64,000 bases of DNA from Cervus elaphus (Eukaryota > Chordata > Mammalia > Artiodactyla > Cervidae), in the NCBI RefSeq assembly GCF_910594005.1, contig NC_057818.1:55192001-55256000 (forward strand), given 5' to 3'. This document shows positions 14,201 to 25,105 of the stretch, in pieces. Each line of letters starts with the position of its first letter. The stretch's first letter is position 1. The position numbers and the translations under genes are program-made. Below the pieces are notes generated by a model. The model was not told the origin of the DNA, made no database searches, and was given only the letters and a program-made list of their open reading frames with translations.

Positions 14201-17200
14201 TTTCAAGCATCTGAGAATGTTTAGAAGTTCTGCATAATTAAAAGCATAGAGGGCTTTCCCTGGTGGTCCAGTGGCTAAGACTCTGTGCTCCAATTCAGGG
14301 GGCCAGGGTTCTACCCCTGGTCAGGGAACCAGATCCCACATGCTGCAATGAAAGAACCCACAAGCCACAACTAAGTTGGAAGAATCTGCCTGCCACAAGT
14401 AAGATGGAAGGATTCACATTCCACATCTAAAACCTGATACAGCCAAATAAATAAATAATTAATTTAAAAAAATAGAGGTCCTGAGTGAATGCGTGCTAAG
14501 TGACTACAGTTGTGTCTGACTCTCTGCGACCCCAGGGACCGGAGCCTGCCAGGCTCCTCTGTCTATGGAATTTTCCTGGCCAGAATACTGGAGTGGGTTG
14601 TCATGCCCTCCTCCAGGAGATCTTCCTGACCCAGGGACAGAACCTGTATCTCCTTCATCTCCTGTATTACAGCCAGATTCTTTCCCTACTGAGCCACCTG
14701 GGAAGCCCATAAAGGCCCTGGGGTAATGCATACAGTTTTTAGACACAGAGGACAAGAAATTAAGGGACTTTTCAAAGGATGCACACATAAATGGTGGAAA
14801 CTCAGGACTGTGTTGTCCAGGAGGCCAACGAAAACTGCCTTTCAGAGAGTCTCGTGGCTTTCACAAATTTAGGAGAGTACAGGAGAAGAATATGAGTGCT
14901 TTGTGTTAGTATTAGGTCATGGAGACTCAGAAAATAGCTAGGATAGTTTCTGATGGGGCAAACAAAAGGGCTGGTTGAAGTTCTTCTGCTTTCCAAGGTA
15001 GTATGTGGATTTAGAAAATTTAGATTCCAGTGGTGATGGAACCGTATACCAATGTATTGGTTAGATGTAGAGACATCAAATTTGGTTAAAAAATGAAAAG
15101 AGGTCTGATGAAGGACTCTGACAACTCCCAGCTTTCATATTTTACATTCACTCACCTTTTCCTTGGATGAACCAGTCAAAGTATTGTTCCAGTGACTGTG
15201 GTCTCTTAACAAATTTTGCACTCCTCCAGAAAAAATAACCAGACACTAAAACATCTCTGGGATTTCTGATGAGGTAGATCATCTTAAAGAGGAAAATTGG
15301 ATCATGAAAAATCAATAGTTATTTTCCAACCTTCTTAATTGTCATAAAAATGGGAGAAAAAAAACCAGTTCCTAGAAAGTGCCCTTTAAATATCATGGAT
15401 TATTTTAATAAACTAGTTATTACATTCATTAATCAAATATGTATTTTAAAGTTCCTGTGAACTAGTCACTGGACCAATAGTAAGGCAATTAAGGAAGAGG
15501 AAAGCATTGTTCTTTCGCTCTGGGATATTATAGACTAAAGAATCTTTCTGTCAATGCAAGAGATGCCAGAGACATGGGTTTAATCCCTGCGTTGGGAAGA
15601 TTCCCTGGAGTAGGGCATGGCAACCCATTCCAGTATCCTTGCCTGGAAAATCTCAGAGACAGAGGACCCTGGTGGGCTACAGTCCATGGGGCCGCAAAGA
15701 GTTGGACACGACTTAAATGACAGAGCACCACCACTGGGCCACCAGGGAAGCCCTGATGTAGATTTTCTTGACTACTGTACACTGACCTTGGCCTTGGATT
15801 TGAAGAAAGACTTGGGGAAGAGTTGGATGGGGAGGTGAGAACTGATGAGACGTGGGCCTTCCTTCTCCTTTAGTAATTCACACCCATACTTAGTCTCTAC
15901 CCAGGGGGAGCGGTCCCAAATGGGCTCAGATTGGATCCACTTGGTATCCCCCTTGGAGTAAATCAGGCAGACAGTTTCAACCAACCAGCTTGTTCCTAGA
16001 TAAAGAATGGAAAAATATGATCATTCATTTTAATCTGACTTAAAAAAATCCTTATAATGTATACAGGTCATAAAGGTACCATCTTAATCCTCTTTAAATG
16101 TACGGTTCAGTTGTTGTTTAGTCGCTCAGTCCTGTCCAACTCTTTTTGCAACCACATGGACTGTAGTCCTCCAGGCTTCTCCATCCTTGGGATTTCCCAG
16201 GCAAGAATACTGGATTGGGTTACCATTTCCTTCTGCAGGGGATCTCCCTGACCCAGGGATTGTATCCACGTCTTCTGCATTGGTAGGCGAACTCTTTACC
16301 ACTGAGCCCCCAGGCAGCCCTGTACAGCTGTGTAGGGTTAAGAATATTCTCATGGTTGTGGAAACGATCTCCAGAATTTTTCCATCTTGCACAGCTGAAC
16401 CTCTTGCCCATTAAGTAACAACTTCTCATTTTCTTCTCCTTCCAGTCCCTGGCAACCATTCTACTTTCTGTTTCTAACACCTCATTTAAGTGGAGTCATA
16501 TATACCATGCAGAGTTTGGTGGCTCAGATGATAAAGAATTTGTCTGCAATGCAGGAGACCCAGGTTTGATCCCTGGGTCAGAAGACCCCCTGGAGAAGGG
16601 AATGGCTACAGACTCCAGGGTTCTTGCTTGTAGAAACTCATGGACAGGGAAGACTGGAGGGCTACAGTCTCTGGGATCATGAAGAGTCAGACACAACTGA
16701 ACAACTAACACTTTCCCTTCACTCCATACATACTATGTCTTCATAGGTTATCCGTGTTGTAGCATGTGTCAGAACTCCATTCCTTTCTAAGGCTGAATAA
16801 TATTCTACAATACGTGGATAATAAATTTTGTTTATCCATTCATCTGTCAGTGGACCTCTGGATTGCTTCTATGCTTCAGCTACTTGCTTAAATCCTTTGA
16901 ACATGTTCCCATTGCTCTTGGCCTTTGAACAGATTCCCATTGCCCTTGGCTTATCATTACCACAGCACTTCCGATAACTTCAGCCTTGCTTCTTACCCAA
17001 TCACAGTCCCTCTATGACCCTGCCACTCTTAGATATATGATCCACATCCTTTCAGTTCAGTGGATTTGTCAAGTTCTTTTCCAATTCCTGATCACTCGCC
17101 ATGCTGATACCTTTACTGGAAAATCTCTCCTTTTTAAAAAATTATCCTTATTTATGCATTTATTTTTGGCTGGGTCTTGCTGCACTTGGGCTTTCTCCAG

Positions 17201-19141
17201 TTGTGGTGAGCAGCGGGCTACTCTCTAGTTGTGATGCTCAGGTTTCCCATTGCAGTTACTCCTCTTGTTGCAGAGCATCTGCTCTAGAGCCTGCAGGCTA
17301 CAGTAGTTGCGGCACATGGCATATGCTCCATAGCATGGAGGATCTTTCTGCACCAAGGATTGAACCCATGTCCCCTGCAAGGCAGGCAGATTGTTAACCA
17401 CTGGACCATCAGGGAAGTCCTGGAAAATATATCTTTTCGCAAAATAATTTCACATTCACTCTTTTTTTTTAAATTTTCTTTTCCTGCTACTAATTCTCTC
17501 TTTTTTTCTAAAAAAAAGTTTTATTTATTTTATCATTTATGCCTGTGCTGTGTTTTTATTGTGGCACTCAGACTTTCTCTAGTTGCAGTGAGCAGGGGCC
17601 ACTGAGAAGCCTTCTCATTGCAGTGGCTTCTTTTCTTGTGGAGCACAGGCTCTACACACACGGCTCCAGCAGTTGTGGCTTGTGAGCCCTAGAGCACTGG
17701 CTCAGTATTTGCGGTGTACAGGCTTACTTGCTCCACAGGATGTAAAAACTTTGATGACCAGGGATTGAACAGGGAAGCCCGGAGTTCACTCTTTTTGATC
17801 TCAATTTAGTTGTCATTTCTTCTATCTTGCTTTTTGGCTGTGGTAGTTATGTTTTTTTCCCCACACCAGCCCTCCCACCTCATTTTATTGACTTATTACT
17901 AACATGTTAAGGACGTATACGTTTAACACCCTCAGTTCAAAAACAGTGGGGTGAACATGGCAAGACTATGCTCTCCATTGCTCCATTATATTATACAAGT
18001 AACTGGATAAGACTTGTTTCTGCTGGCAGGGAGCTTATTGTCTCTTTCATATAAAGCAGAAATAGGGCATCCCTGGGGCCTCAGTGGTAAAGAATCCGCC
18101 TGCCAATGCAGGAGACATGGGTTTGATCCCTGACCCGGGAAGATCCCACAGGCAGTGGGGCAACTAAGCCCGTGTGCCGCAACTCCTGCGCCATGAGGCG
18201 CAACTACTGAAGCCCTGACCCCGGCTCCACAACAAGGGAAGCTACCTCTTGAGAAGCTCTCACACTGCAACTAGAGAAGGCCCACGCAGCAATGAAGACC
18301 TAACACAGACCAAAATAAATCAAGAATAATAATAAAAGCAAGAAGCAAAATTCTATTTAAAAAGACAAATGTGTATATTTAAGGTGCACATGTTCATTTG
18401 TTACATGTCACATGGTGAAGACTACCACCATCAAGCGAATTAACATATACGTCATCTCACAGAATTACGTCCCTCCCCTACTTCTTCTAGGGCTTCCCTG
18501 GTGGCTCAGTGGTAAAGAATCCACCTGCCAAGGCAGGAGAAAGAAGAGATTAGGATTCAATCCCTGGCTCGGAAAGATCCCCTGGAGAAGGAGATGGCAA
18601 CCCTCTCCAGTGTTCTTACCTGGAGAATCCCATGGACAGAGGAGCCTGGTGGGCCACAGTTCAGGGCTTTCACAAGGAGTCGGACAGGACTGAGTGACTA
18701 AACAATAGCAGCCCATTTCCTCTACTGACTTCACTCTCCATCCTCTTCCACTCCTCTCTACAAACAGCTGAATCTGCTTTATGCTCCATTCCCATGGTTT
18801 CCTCTGATGCCTTTGATTACCCTCTCTGAGCACTCAGCTGACTGTGTAACTGCCTGGCTCGATCCTTTTCTCTGAACATCAGTGGGATCAGTGCACATTT
18901 CTATTCCCCTAATGCATTGTCGGCATACAGAAAGCGTTCCATCTGCCTGCTGAATATATGTAGGCCATAGCCACATCCTGTCAGTATCTAATCTTGTTTC
19001 CTTACCTGATTTGGGGAAAGTCAGCAGTAAGACGTCTTCATCTTTAATAATAAAACTCTCCTGCACCTCTCTCAGGATTTCAGGTGAGTAATGCAGGCTT
19101 GGGAAGAGTATCCCTTCAAACGACACAACCGTTCCTGTCAT
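2126..19141 (-). CDS. SULT2A1-like: SULT2A family sulfotransferase, gene A (six exons, intact)
   Basis: Seen: six exons, 19141-19006, 15995-15787, 15282-15156, 12576-12482, 3616-3439 and 2238-2126, join to 858 bp, 285 codons plus TAA, the usual SULT2A1 length. Every intron is GT-AG, with phases 1,0,1,0,1. Motifs fall at the SULT2A1 positions: FPKSGT around residues 42-47 (5'-phosphosulfate loop), His99 (catalytic base), Arg121 and Ser129 (3'-phosphate binding), Arg247-Lys248-Gly249 followed by GDWK, and KNYFTVAQAE (dimer motif). Known for the family: cytosolic transfer of sulfonate from PAPS to hydroxysteroids and bile acids. Odd: residue 7 is Ser instead of Trp, residue 137 is Ala where human SULT2A1 has Met, and residue 160 is Phe instead of Tyr; Trp72, Trp77 and Tyr238 are kept. 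A 7.5 kb antisense L1 sits in intron 4. Which named SULT2A paralogue this is cannot be settled here. Confidence 0.92.
2239..3438 (-). other. Gene A intron 5
   Basis: 1.2 kb. It contains a CHR-type SINE in reverse (about 2370-2625), a forward Bov-tA (2822-2990) and an AT-rich SINE tail at 3098-3250. Bases 2341-2990 are the stretch also found at 34010-34690 in relic D. Confidence 0.7.
3439..3616 (-). CDS. SULT2A1-like: Gene A exon 5
   Basis: 178 bp, acceptor TTCTAG, donor GTAAAG, residues 190-248 plus one base. It includes EKICQFL, the NSSFQAMKENNMSN segment, Tyr238 in the substrate loop (KGRYFEENGQ) and RK of the RKG PAPS motif, whose glycine codon is split by the intron. Confidence 0.92.
4474..11931 (+). 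mobile_element. Near-full-length bovine-type L1, inactive
   Basis: The order is a G-rich 5' UTR (about 4474-7250), an ORF1 relic (about 7300-8235; coiled-coil segment 7546-7751, nucleic-acid-binding part 7830-8096), an ORF2 relic (about 8290-11560; reverse transcriptase with FADDM near 9847) and a 3' UTR with AATAAA-rich tail to about 11925. ORF2 seems to begin beyond the endonuclease, so some 0.7 kb is missing between ORF1 and ORF2. Stops and frameshifts break both frames. It lies antisense in intron 4 of gene A and is absent from gene B. The 8 bp CACACCTG occurs at both ends (4466-4473, 11932-11939). Confidence 0.85.
5625..5815 (-). repeat. Bov-tA SINE inside the L1 5' UTR
   Basis: Reverse-oriented SINE starting at CACTCAGTCATGTCTGAC and ending at GCTGAGCCACAAGGG. 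It interrupts the L1 leader, so it is younger than that element. Confidence 0.7.
12482..12576 (-). CDS. SULT2A1-like: Gene A exon 4
   Basis: 95 bp, acceptor GTGCAG, donor GTAACT, residues 158-189 (VVFGSWFNHTRDWMSMRDKE... to EEMKW). It starts in phase 1 and leaves in phase 0, as in SULT2A1. It differs from gene B exon 4 only at N/D and D/G in the SWF(N/D)HTR(D/G)W stretch. Confidence 0.92.
12577..15155 (-). other. Gene A intron 3
   Basis: 2.6 kb with a short reverse SINE (about 12945-13110), a forward Bov-tA (13640-13855), a forward tRNA-derived SINE (14252-14470) and a reverse Bov-tA (14480-14710). The last two are shared with gene B (45066-45290, 45310-45530). The 13110-13640 stretch shows no gene or repeat that I recognise. 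Confidence 0.65.
15156..15282 (-). CDS. SULT2A1-like: Gene A exon 3
   Basis: 127 bp from a TTTAAG acceptor to a GTGAGT donor, residues 116-157 plus one base. It holds RNPRDVLVSGYFFW, the 3'-phosphate site with Arg121 and Ser129. Residue 137 is Ala (WRSAKF) where human SULT2A1 has Met137. Confidence 0.9.
15283..15786 (-). other. Gene A intron 2
   Basis: Only 504 bp, including a forward Bov-tA at about 15545-15755 that nearly touches exon 2. Gene B has the paralogous SINE at 46355-46590 but then 5 kb of extra sequence before exon 2. Confidence 0.7.
15787..15995 (-). CDS. SULT2A1-like: Gene A exon 2
   Basis: 209 bp, acceptor TCTAG, donor GTCAGT, encoding residues 46-115. It completes the PKSGT loop (GTSWLVE), carries IWDRSPW with Trp72 and Trp77 of the steroid pocket, and SSHLPIQLFP with catalytic His99. 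It differs from gene B exon 2 at 18 of 70 residues, far more than the later exons do. Confidence 0.92.
15996..19005 (-). other. Gene A intron 1
   Basis: 3.0 kb with Bov-tA copies at 16105-16320 (reverse), 16510-16710 (forward) and 18490-18715 (forward), and CHR-type SINEs at 17145-17420 and 17515-17780 (reverse) and 18065-18330 (forward). It lacks the BovB fragment that marks intron 1 of B and C close to exon 1. Confidence 0.65.
19006..19141 (-). CDS. SULT2A1-like: Gene A exon 1 (type 1 head)
   Basis: The ATG is at 19141-19139, with A at -3. The 136 bp encode residues 1-45 and end at TCA-G before a GTAAGG donor (phase 1). The product begins MTGTVVSFEGILFP and ends in the start of the PAPS loop, TFPKS. 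The length equals that of human SULT2A1 exon 1. This start is chosen because the same ATG-ACA-GGA opens all four exon 1 copies and a TATA box lies about 70 bp upstream. Confidence 0.92.
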
Positions 19142-19207
19142 GATGATGAACTCTTTGTACCTCTTGTGAGCCTTTTAGCAGTAGTCACTGTTGGACTGGG
19201 AGATCTG

Positions 19208-19237
19208 TTTTATAGTCAACACGAAACAATCATTAAT
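19208..19237 (-). promoter_or_regulatory. Gene A core promoter: TATA box and HNF1-like site
   Basis: On the minus strand TATAAAA lies at 19214-19208, about 70 bp before the ATG, so a short 5' UTR is expected. Just upstream, ATTAATGATTGTT (19237-19225) carries one good half of the HNF1 consensus. HNF1 control of SULT2A promoters in liver is known; its use here is inference. D has the same TATAAAA, while B and C have TGTAAAA. Confidence 0.55.
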
Positions 19238-19429
19238 CTCTCCCAGGTCGTTGATGAGTGTGCCTGCCCCCAAAAAAGAGAGGGTCACAAGACTGATATA
19301 TTGGGAAACTGTGAGCTCATTCAGAGAATATTCTGGGGTAACCTGAGTTTGACTTCATGGGAGGGAACCAGGAGTTTAGTAACAAGATGGAGGGTGTAGG
19401 CATGTGGTGGATTAAAAATGTATGTCTTT

Positions 19430-21215
19430 AAGTTTATTTATTTATTGGCTGCGCCAGGTCTTCATTGCTGTGTGTGGGCTTTTTCTAGCTGCAGCAAGCA
19501 GGGGTTACTCTCTTGCTGCCAAGGTGTGCCGGGAGCCATTATGGGAGATCCCACCCATGATGAGGTCGTGAAGAAAATACCTGACAGGCAAGGCCGTCCA
19601 GGATCCCATCCATGACGAGTTCATGAGGAAAAAACCTGACATGCAAGGCCGTTCAGGCTATAAGGGACCCTCCAGGTTGGCCTCGGCCTCTACCCCACCC
19701 TGTATCCTCCCCCCTTTTCTGCTGTTGTTCTTGTTTGCCCTGCTGCACATTCTTGTGTTGTCTGCCGAGAGCTCTCCTGCTTCTCTTTCACTGAATAAAG
19801 ACCAACTTAAAACCCTAATTAATAAATGTCCTAGATGCTGGTACCCTATGAAGGGGCCAAGGATGAAGGAAATGCTTCGATTCAAACCCTTTTGCTGGCA
19901 TTCTGGCTTGTTTGATAAATGTGTGCTCTCATTGCAAAAAATGCTCATGATTGTCCTAAACATCCTAAGCACACTACGCCAACAAAAGAAACTATTAAGC
20001 ATAGGTCCCTCTGCGGGGTGAGAAAAGCTCCACAAATAAAATGGCCACAAATGTGCCTAATAGAAAATAGTTTAGTTAGAGATTAGCTGGTGACTTCTTG
20101 CAGGTAATTAACTTTTAGACTAAGAGCCTGTTTTGTGCCATATCTGCTGTTTTTGCAGTCCTTCGCATTTCTGTTCTGTAAAAATGTAATCCTATCTAGT
20201 TCCCATGGAGATGACACCTAATAGAAAATAGATTAACCACAAAAAAGACAGGGTCAGCTATTGAAGTTGCTTAAAGTTACGCCAGGTGCAAGCCATAAAT
20301 TGTTAACAGGCCTGAAAGCCAAAAGATATTACACATAGAGATTAACCATAAAAAAGGCCCTAATAGGCACAGAGCCCTTTGGGGGGTGAGGAAGCCCTAT
20401 TAGAGAACACAAAAAATATTATTTAAAAGTGGTTATTGGATCAACATTTGATTGCTGTTAATGTGCTGAGGTTGTGCAGTAGAAACTATTGTTAATATAG
20501 TTGGAGATCTAGAAAAATATGAGTTTAGCCTTAGTGTAAAAACAATAAGATAATTATTAATTTTAACCAGGAGTGCTAAACAGGGGCTGCCTCACCAGAG
20601 CCGCAGAGTCTTTGTGTGTTAAACTTTTTAGATAAATTTAGCTGAGAACTTCTGCAAAAAGACTAACCTTTGTGTTAACAGGATTGTATTTCTACTATGT
20701 TACAACCTGTTGTACCATGAGACTACCACTTTTCTGTTTTCTGCTAAGCTCAAGGCCAGAAGATAATGTACAAAAAAATCTATGGAAAAAGACTCTCATA
20801 AACAAAAATATACAGAGAACACCTGGTTTTGTGAAGGACAAGCTGATGTAATGTTAAACTAAGTCTGTATGCTTATCTTCCCCTTAGACATGTACCAGCT
20901 TAGGGTATAAAGGCTACGGTGAAAAATAAAGCAACTGACAGACTCTGCTGCACACTCCGGTCTGGTCTCTTTCTTTCTCTCTCTCTTTCTTTCTCCCTCT
21001 CTCTCATTCGCCGACGCCATTCATCCTGAGGGTTCCCCTGGATCCTGCTGGGGCTGGACCCCAACAAAGGTGGGTCTCTAGGCAGCTGGGTTGAATATGT
21101 GGCACAGGGGCTTGGTTGTGCCAGGGCATGTGGAAACTTCCTGGACCAGGTATTGAACCCATGTCCCTTGCATTGGCAGGCAGAATCCTAACTACTGGAC
21201 CATAGGAAAATCCTA
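19430..21215 (-). repeat. CHR-type SINE split by an LTR
   Basis: The two halves, 19430-19524 and 21067-21215, are joined in the uninterrupted paralogue at 37850-38095. The break is the LTR insertion described separately. Confidence 0.7.
19525..21066 (+). mobile_element. Endogenous-retrovirus-like solo LTR
   Basis: 1.54 kb element beginning TGTGCCGGG and ending CCCCAACA, flanked by the 4-bp direct repeat AAGG (19521-19524, 21067-21070). TATAAA at 20906-20911 and AATAAA at 20925-20930 are followed by a CT-rich stretch, fitting a U3-R-U5 order on the plus strand. Partly repeated blocks occur near 20056, 20218 and 20330. A 4-bp duplication suggests a class I element. No internal viral genes are present. 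It lies about 380 bp upstream of the gene A start, pointing away from it, and is absent from the D, B and C flanks. Confidence 0.72.
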
Positions 21216-21624
21216 AAAAAAATTTTTTTAATAAAATTTGTTATTTTTGTTTCAACACTTTTAGATGTATAGGAAAATTGTAAAGATAGGGTAAAGACTT
21301 CTCATAGTCCATACTTTATTCAGACTACCTTAGTTTTTACTCAATATCCTTTCTCTGGTACAAGATCCTATCCCAGACATTACATTACATTGCGTCTTCA
21401 TGTCTCCTTAGGTCTCTCTTGGCTGTGAAAGTTTCTCACACTTTCCTTGTCTTTGATGACTTTGATAGTTTTGAGGATTACTGGTCAGGTATTTTGGAGA
21501 AGGTCCCTTTCTTGGGGTGTGCCTGATGTTTTTCTCATAATTAGACTGGGTTTCTGGGTTTTGGAAAGAAGATCATGGAGATAAAATACTAGTACAGTCA
21601 CATTTGAAGGGTATTTACTATGAA

Positions 21625-22012
21625 CCTGACGTCTCAGTTATGTCTGACTCTTTGTGACCCCATGGAAATCTCTAGACCAGAAGGGGGGTAGCCTTCCCCT
21701 TCTCCAGGGAATCTTCCCAACCCAGGTATCAAACCCAGGTCTCCCACATTGCAGGCATATTCTTTACCAGCTGAGCCACAAGGGGCTTTCCCTCATAGAT
21801 CAGTTGGTAAAGAATACACCTGCAATGCAGGAGACCCCAGTCGATCCCTGGGTCGGTAAGACCCCCTGAAGAAGTGAATGGCTACCCACTCCAGTATTCT
21901 GGCCTGGAGAATTCCATGGACTATATAGTCTATGGGGTTGAAAAGAGTCAGCCAGAAAAAAAAAAAAAAAAAAAGAAAAGAGTCAGCCAGGACTGATTGA
22001 CTTTCACTTTCA
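21625..22012. repeat. Two Bov-tA SINEs head to head
   Basis: A reverse copy (about 21625-21785) meets a forward copy (about 21785-22012) that ends in an A-rich tail at 21957-21978. They are not in the D flank at the same place, so they arrived after the duplication. Confidence 0.65.
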
Positions 22013-22124
22013 CTGACATCTCATTGTTGATGTTGACTTTGATCACCTGGCAGAAGTAATGCTTGTTAGCTTTCCCCATGGTAAATTTACTCTCACCATC
22101 TTTCTTCTTCTTCTTCTTTTTTTA

Positions 22125-22240
22125 AATTTTTTTGGCCAAGCCTAATGGCATGTGGGATCTTAGTTCTCTGATCAGAGATTGAACCCCTTTCTTTGGAAGC
22201 TCAGAGTCTTAACCACTGGACTGCCAGGGAAGTCCTTACC
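22125..22240 (-). repeat. Short tRNA-derived SINE
   Basis: Starts in TTTTTTTGGCCAAGCC and ends CCAGGGAAGTCC. Equivalent copies lie at 33595-33715, 38620-38740 and 55760-55880 in the other 5' flanks, so the insertion predates the array. Confidence 0.65.
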
Positions 22241-22639
22241 TTCCTTCCTTTTGTGTGGGCATATTTAAAAGATGAAGTCTAGACCTGAAGGTATTAATGG
22301 AGAACATCTCCTATAAACTCTGATTGAGAAATCTTTAAAAAATAATTGTCTGGTACCATTCAAATTGTCAAACTGTTATATTAAAACAACTGTAAGGAAA
22401 GAAAAACTGCAATATGGTCCAGAGAAATTAGAAGGGAGAATGTAAACTAAATCCTGGATTGACTCCTAAACCACAGAAAATGCTAGTATTTTATTACTGG
22501 GACAGTTGACCACATTTGAATGCACACTGTGGATTAGATAATAACATTGCATCAATACTAACTTCCCTGATTTCTGTCATTTTTGTGTTTATAAAGGAAA
22601 TATTCTTGATCTTAGAAAATATAAAGTTTTTAAAAAATA

Positions 22640-22935
22640 GTTGTATTTATTTATTTTTAACTCTGCTGGGTCTTTGTTGCTGCCCAGGCTTTTCTCTAGT
22701 TGCAGTGTGCAGATTTCTCATTGCTGTGGCTTCTCTTGTTGTGGAGCATGGGCTCTAGGGCAAAAGGGCTTCAGCAGTTGTGGCTGCCGGGCCCTGAAGC
22801 ACAGGCTCAATAGTCGTGGTGCATGGGCTTAGTTGCTCTGTGACATGTGGGATCTTCTCAGAGCAGGGATGGAACCCTCATCTCCTGCATTGACAGGTGG
22901 ACTCTTAACCACTGAGCGACCAGAGAAGTCTCATA
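22640..22935 (-). repeat. CHR-type SINE, third copy of the flank marker
   Basis: Paralogue of 1-335 and 39110-39440, with small internal losses. It shows that the 5' flank of A is the same sequence as the 3' flanks of A and B. Confidence 0.65.
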
Positions 22936-23057
22936 CACTGAAGTTTTGAGGGACAAGGAAAGGATTTCTGTAACTTACACTCGAATGGCTGAAAAAGTTT
23001 ATATTGTATATGAGAGTGAAAGAAATAAGAGCATAATCTAGCAAATGTTGCAAAAGA

Positions 23058-23250
23058 TTCAGTTCAGTTCAGTCGCTCAGTCGTGTCTGACTCTTTGCGA
23101 CCCCATGAACCGCAGCACGCCAGGCCTTCCTGTCCATGACCAACTCCCGGAGTCAACCCAAACACATGTCCATTGTGTTGGTGATGCCATCCAACCATCT
23201 CATCCTCTGTTGTCCCCTTCTCCTCCTGCCCTCCAATGTTCAAAAGCATT
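23058..23250 (-). mobile_element. BovB 3'-end fragment
   Basis: Starts TTCAGTTCAGTTCAGTCGCTC and is flanked by CAAAAGATT and CAAAAGCATT, near-identical repeats that look like a target-site duplication. The paralogous sites near 460 and 39555 are empty. Confidence 0.65.
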
Positions 23251-23807
23251 ACTGTTGGTAAATCTGTGTGAATTTTGTACAAGAATTTTGTCTGTATTTC
23301 GTGTAAGATTTCCCTAAGTTTGAAGATAAATAAAAATGAAAATGCAAACTAAATAAACAGATGTAGTGATAATAAGCTGGAGAGAAATTGAGACACCATG
23401 GACTGAAATCTCTCACACTTTTTTTTTTATACCAACCTAATTTTTAAAGAAATCTTTTTTGTTTTTTTTCTTGGCCACTTTGTGTGGCCTGTGGGATCTT
23501 AGTTCCCTGCTCAAGGATCTAACCCACAAGTCCTGCATTGGAAGCACAGAGATTTAAACACTGGACCACCAGGAGAGTCCCTGAAATCTCTCTTTCTAAG
23601 CATAAGGGTCAAGAACTTGCTTTAGACTCACAGGTATGGGGTTGAATTTAAATACCTAACTGCATGGCAGGATCCAGTTCTTATTTGCCATTTCATCATT
23701 AACATACTAAGAATTTATGAAATGCTTCCAGGTTTTAAGGACTGGGCTGAGAGAATTCTCATATTGGACACTTTGAAAATCTATAATAGCAATTGTTATT
23801 TTATGGG

Positions 23808-25105
23808 TTCAGTTCAGTCGTTCAGTCGCTCACTCGTGTCTGACTCTTTGTGATCCCATGGACCACAGCATGCCAGGCCTCCCTGTCCATCAACAACTCC
23901 CGGAGTTCACCCAAACTCATGTCCATTGAGTTGGTGATGCCATCCAACCATCTCATCCTCTGTCGTCCCCTTCTCCTCATGCCCTCAATCTTTCCCAGCA
24001 TCAGGGTCTTTTCCAATGAATCAACTCTTCGCATCAGGTGGCCAAAGTATTGGAGTTTCAGCTTCAACATCAATCTTTCCAATGAGCACTCAGGACTGAT
24101 TTCCTTTAGGATGGACTGGTTGGATCTCTTTGCAGTCCAAGGGACTCTCAAGAGTCTTCTCAAACACCACATTTCAAAAGCATCAATTCTTTGGCACTCA
24201 GCTTTCTTTATAGTCCAACTCTCACACATCTATACATGACTACTGGAAAAACCATAGCCTTGACTAGGCAGGACTTTGTTGGCAAAGTAATGTCTCTGCT
24301 TTTTAACATGCTGTCTAGGTTGCTCATAACTTTCCTTCCAAGGAATAAGTGTCTTTTAATTTCATGGCTGAAGTCACCATCTGCAGTGATTTTGGAGCCC
24401 CCAAAAATAAAGTCAGCCACTGTTTCCACATCTATTTGCCATGATGTGATGGGACCAGATGCCATGATCTTCGTTTTCTGAATGTGGAGTTTTAAGCCAA
24501 ATTTTTCACTCTCCTCTTTCACTTTCATCAAGAAGCTCTTTAGTTCTTCTTCACTTTCTGCCATAAGGGTGGTGGCATCTGCATATCTGAGGTTATTGAT
24601 CTTTCTCCCAGCAATCTTGATTTCACCTTGAGCCTCATTCATTTGGCATTTCTCGAGATGTACTCTGTATATAAGTTAAATAAGCAGGTTGACAACATAC
24701 AGGCTTGACATACTCCTTTCCCAATTTGGAACCAGTCTGTGGTTCCATGTCCAATTCTAACTGTTGCTTCTTGACCTGCATACAGATTTCTCAGGAGGCA
24801 GGTCAGGTGGTCTGGTATCCCCATCTCTTGAAGAATTTTTCAGTTTGTTGTGATCCACACAGTCAAAGGCTTTAGTGTAGTCCATGAAGCAGAAGTAGAT
24901 GTGTTTCTGGAATTCTCTTGCTTTTTCTATGATCCAACTGATGATGGCAGTTTGATCTCTGGTTTCTCTGCCTTTTCTCAATCCAGCTTGAACATTGAGA
25001 AGTTCTCGGTTCATGTACTGTTGACCCCTGGCTTGGAGAACTTTGAGCATTACTTTACTAGCATGCGAAATGAGTGCAAGTGTGCAGTAGGTTGAACCTT
25101 CTTTG
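23808..25105 (-). mobile_element. BovB in place of C exons 3-6 (probable hybrid)
   Basis: Minus-strand BovB from its 3' end (TTCAGTTCAGTCG at 23808) through the reverse transcriptase (YADA-type catalytic region near 24580, altered from YADD). Its right part (about 24640-25105) shares unusual changes with the BovB in intron 2 of B (51000-51495), for example CTTGAACATTGAGAAGT. Its left part does not match that copy well. Left of it lies the flank seen at 1194 and 40314. A hybrid formed by recombination is the simplest reading. Confidence 0.65.

Noticed and set aside
19623..20021. A 132-codon frame with a hydrophobic segment, upstream of gene A
   Set aside because: It lies wholly inside the LTR and resembles no protein I know; chance frame in repeat DNA.
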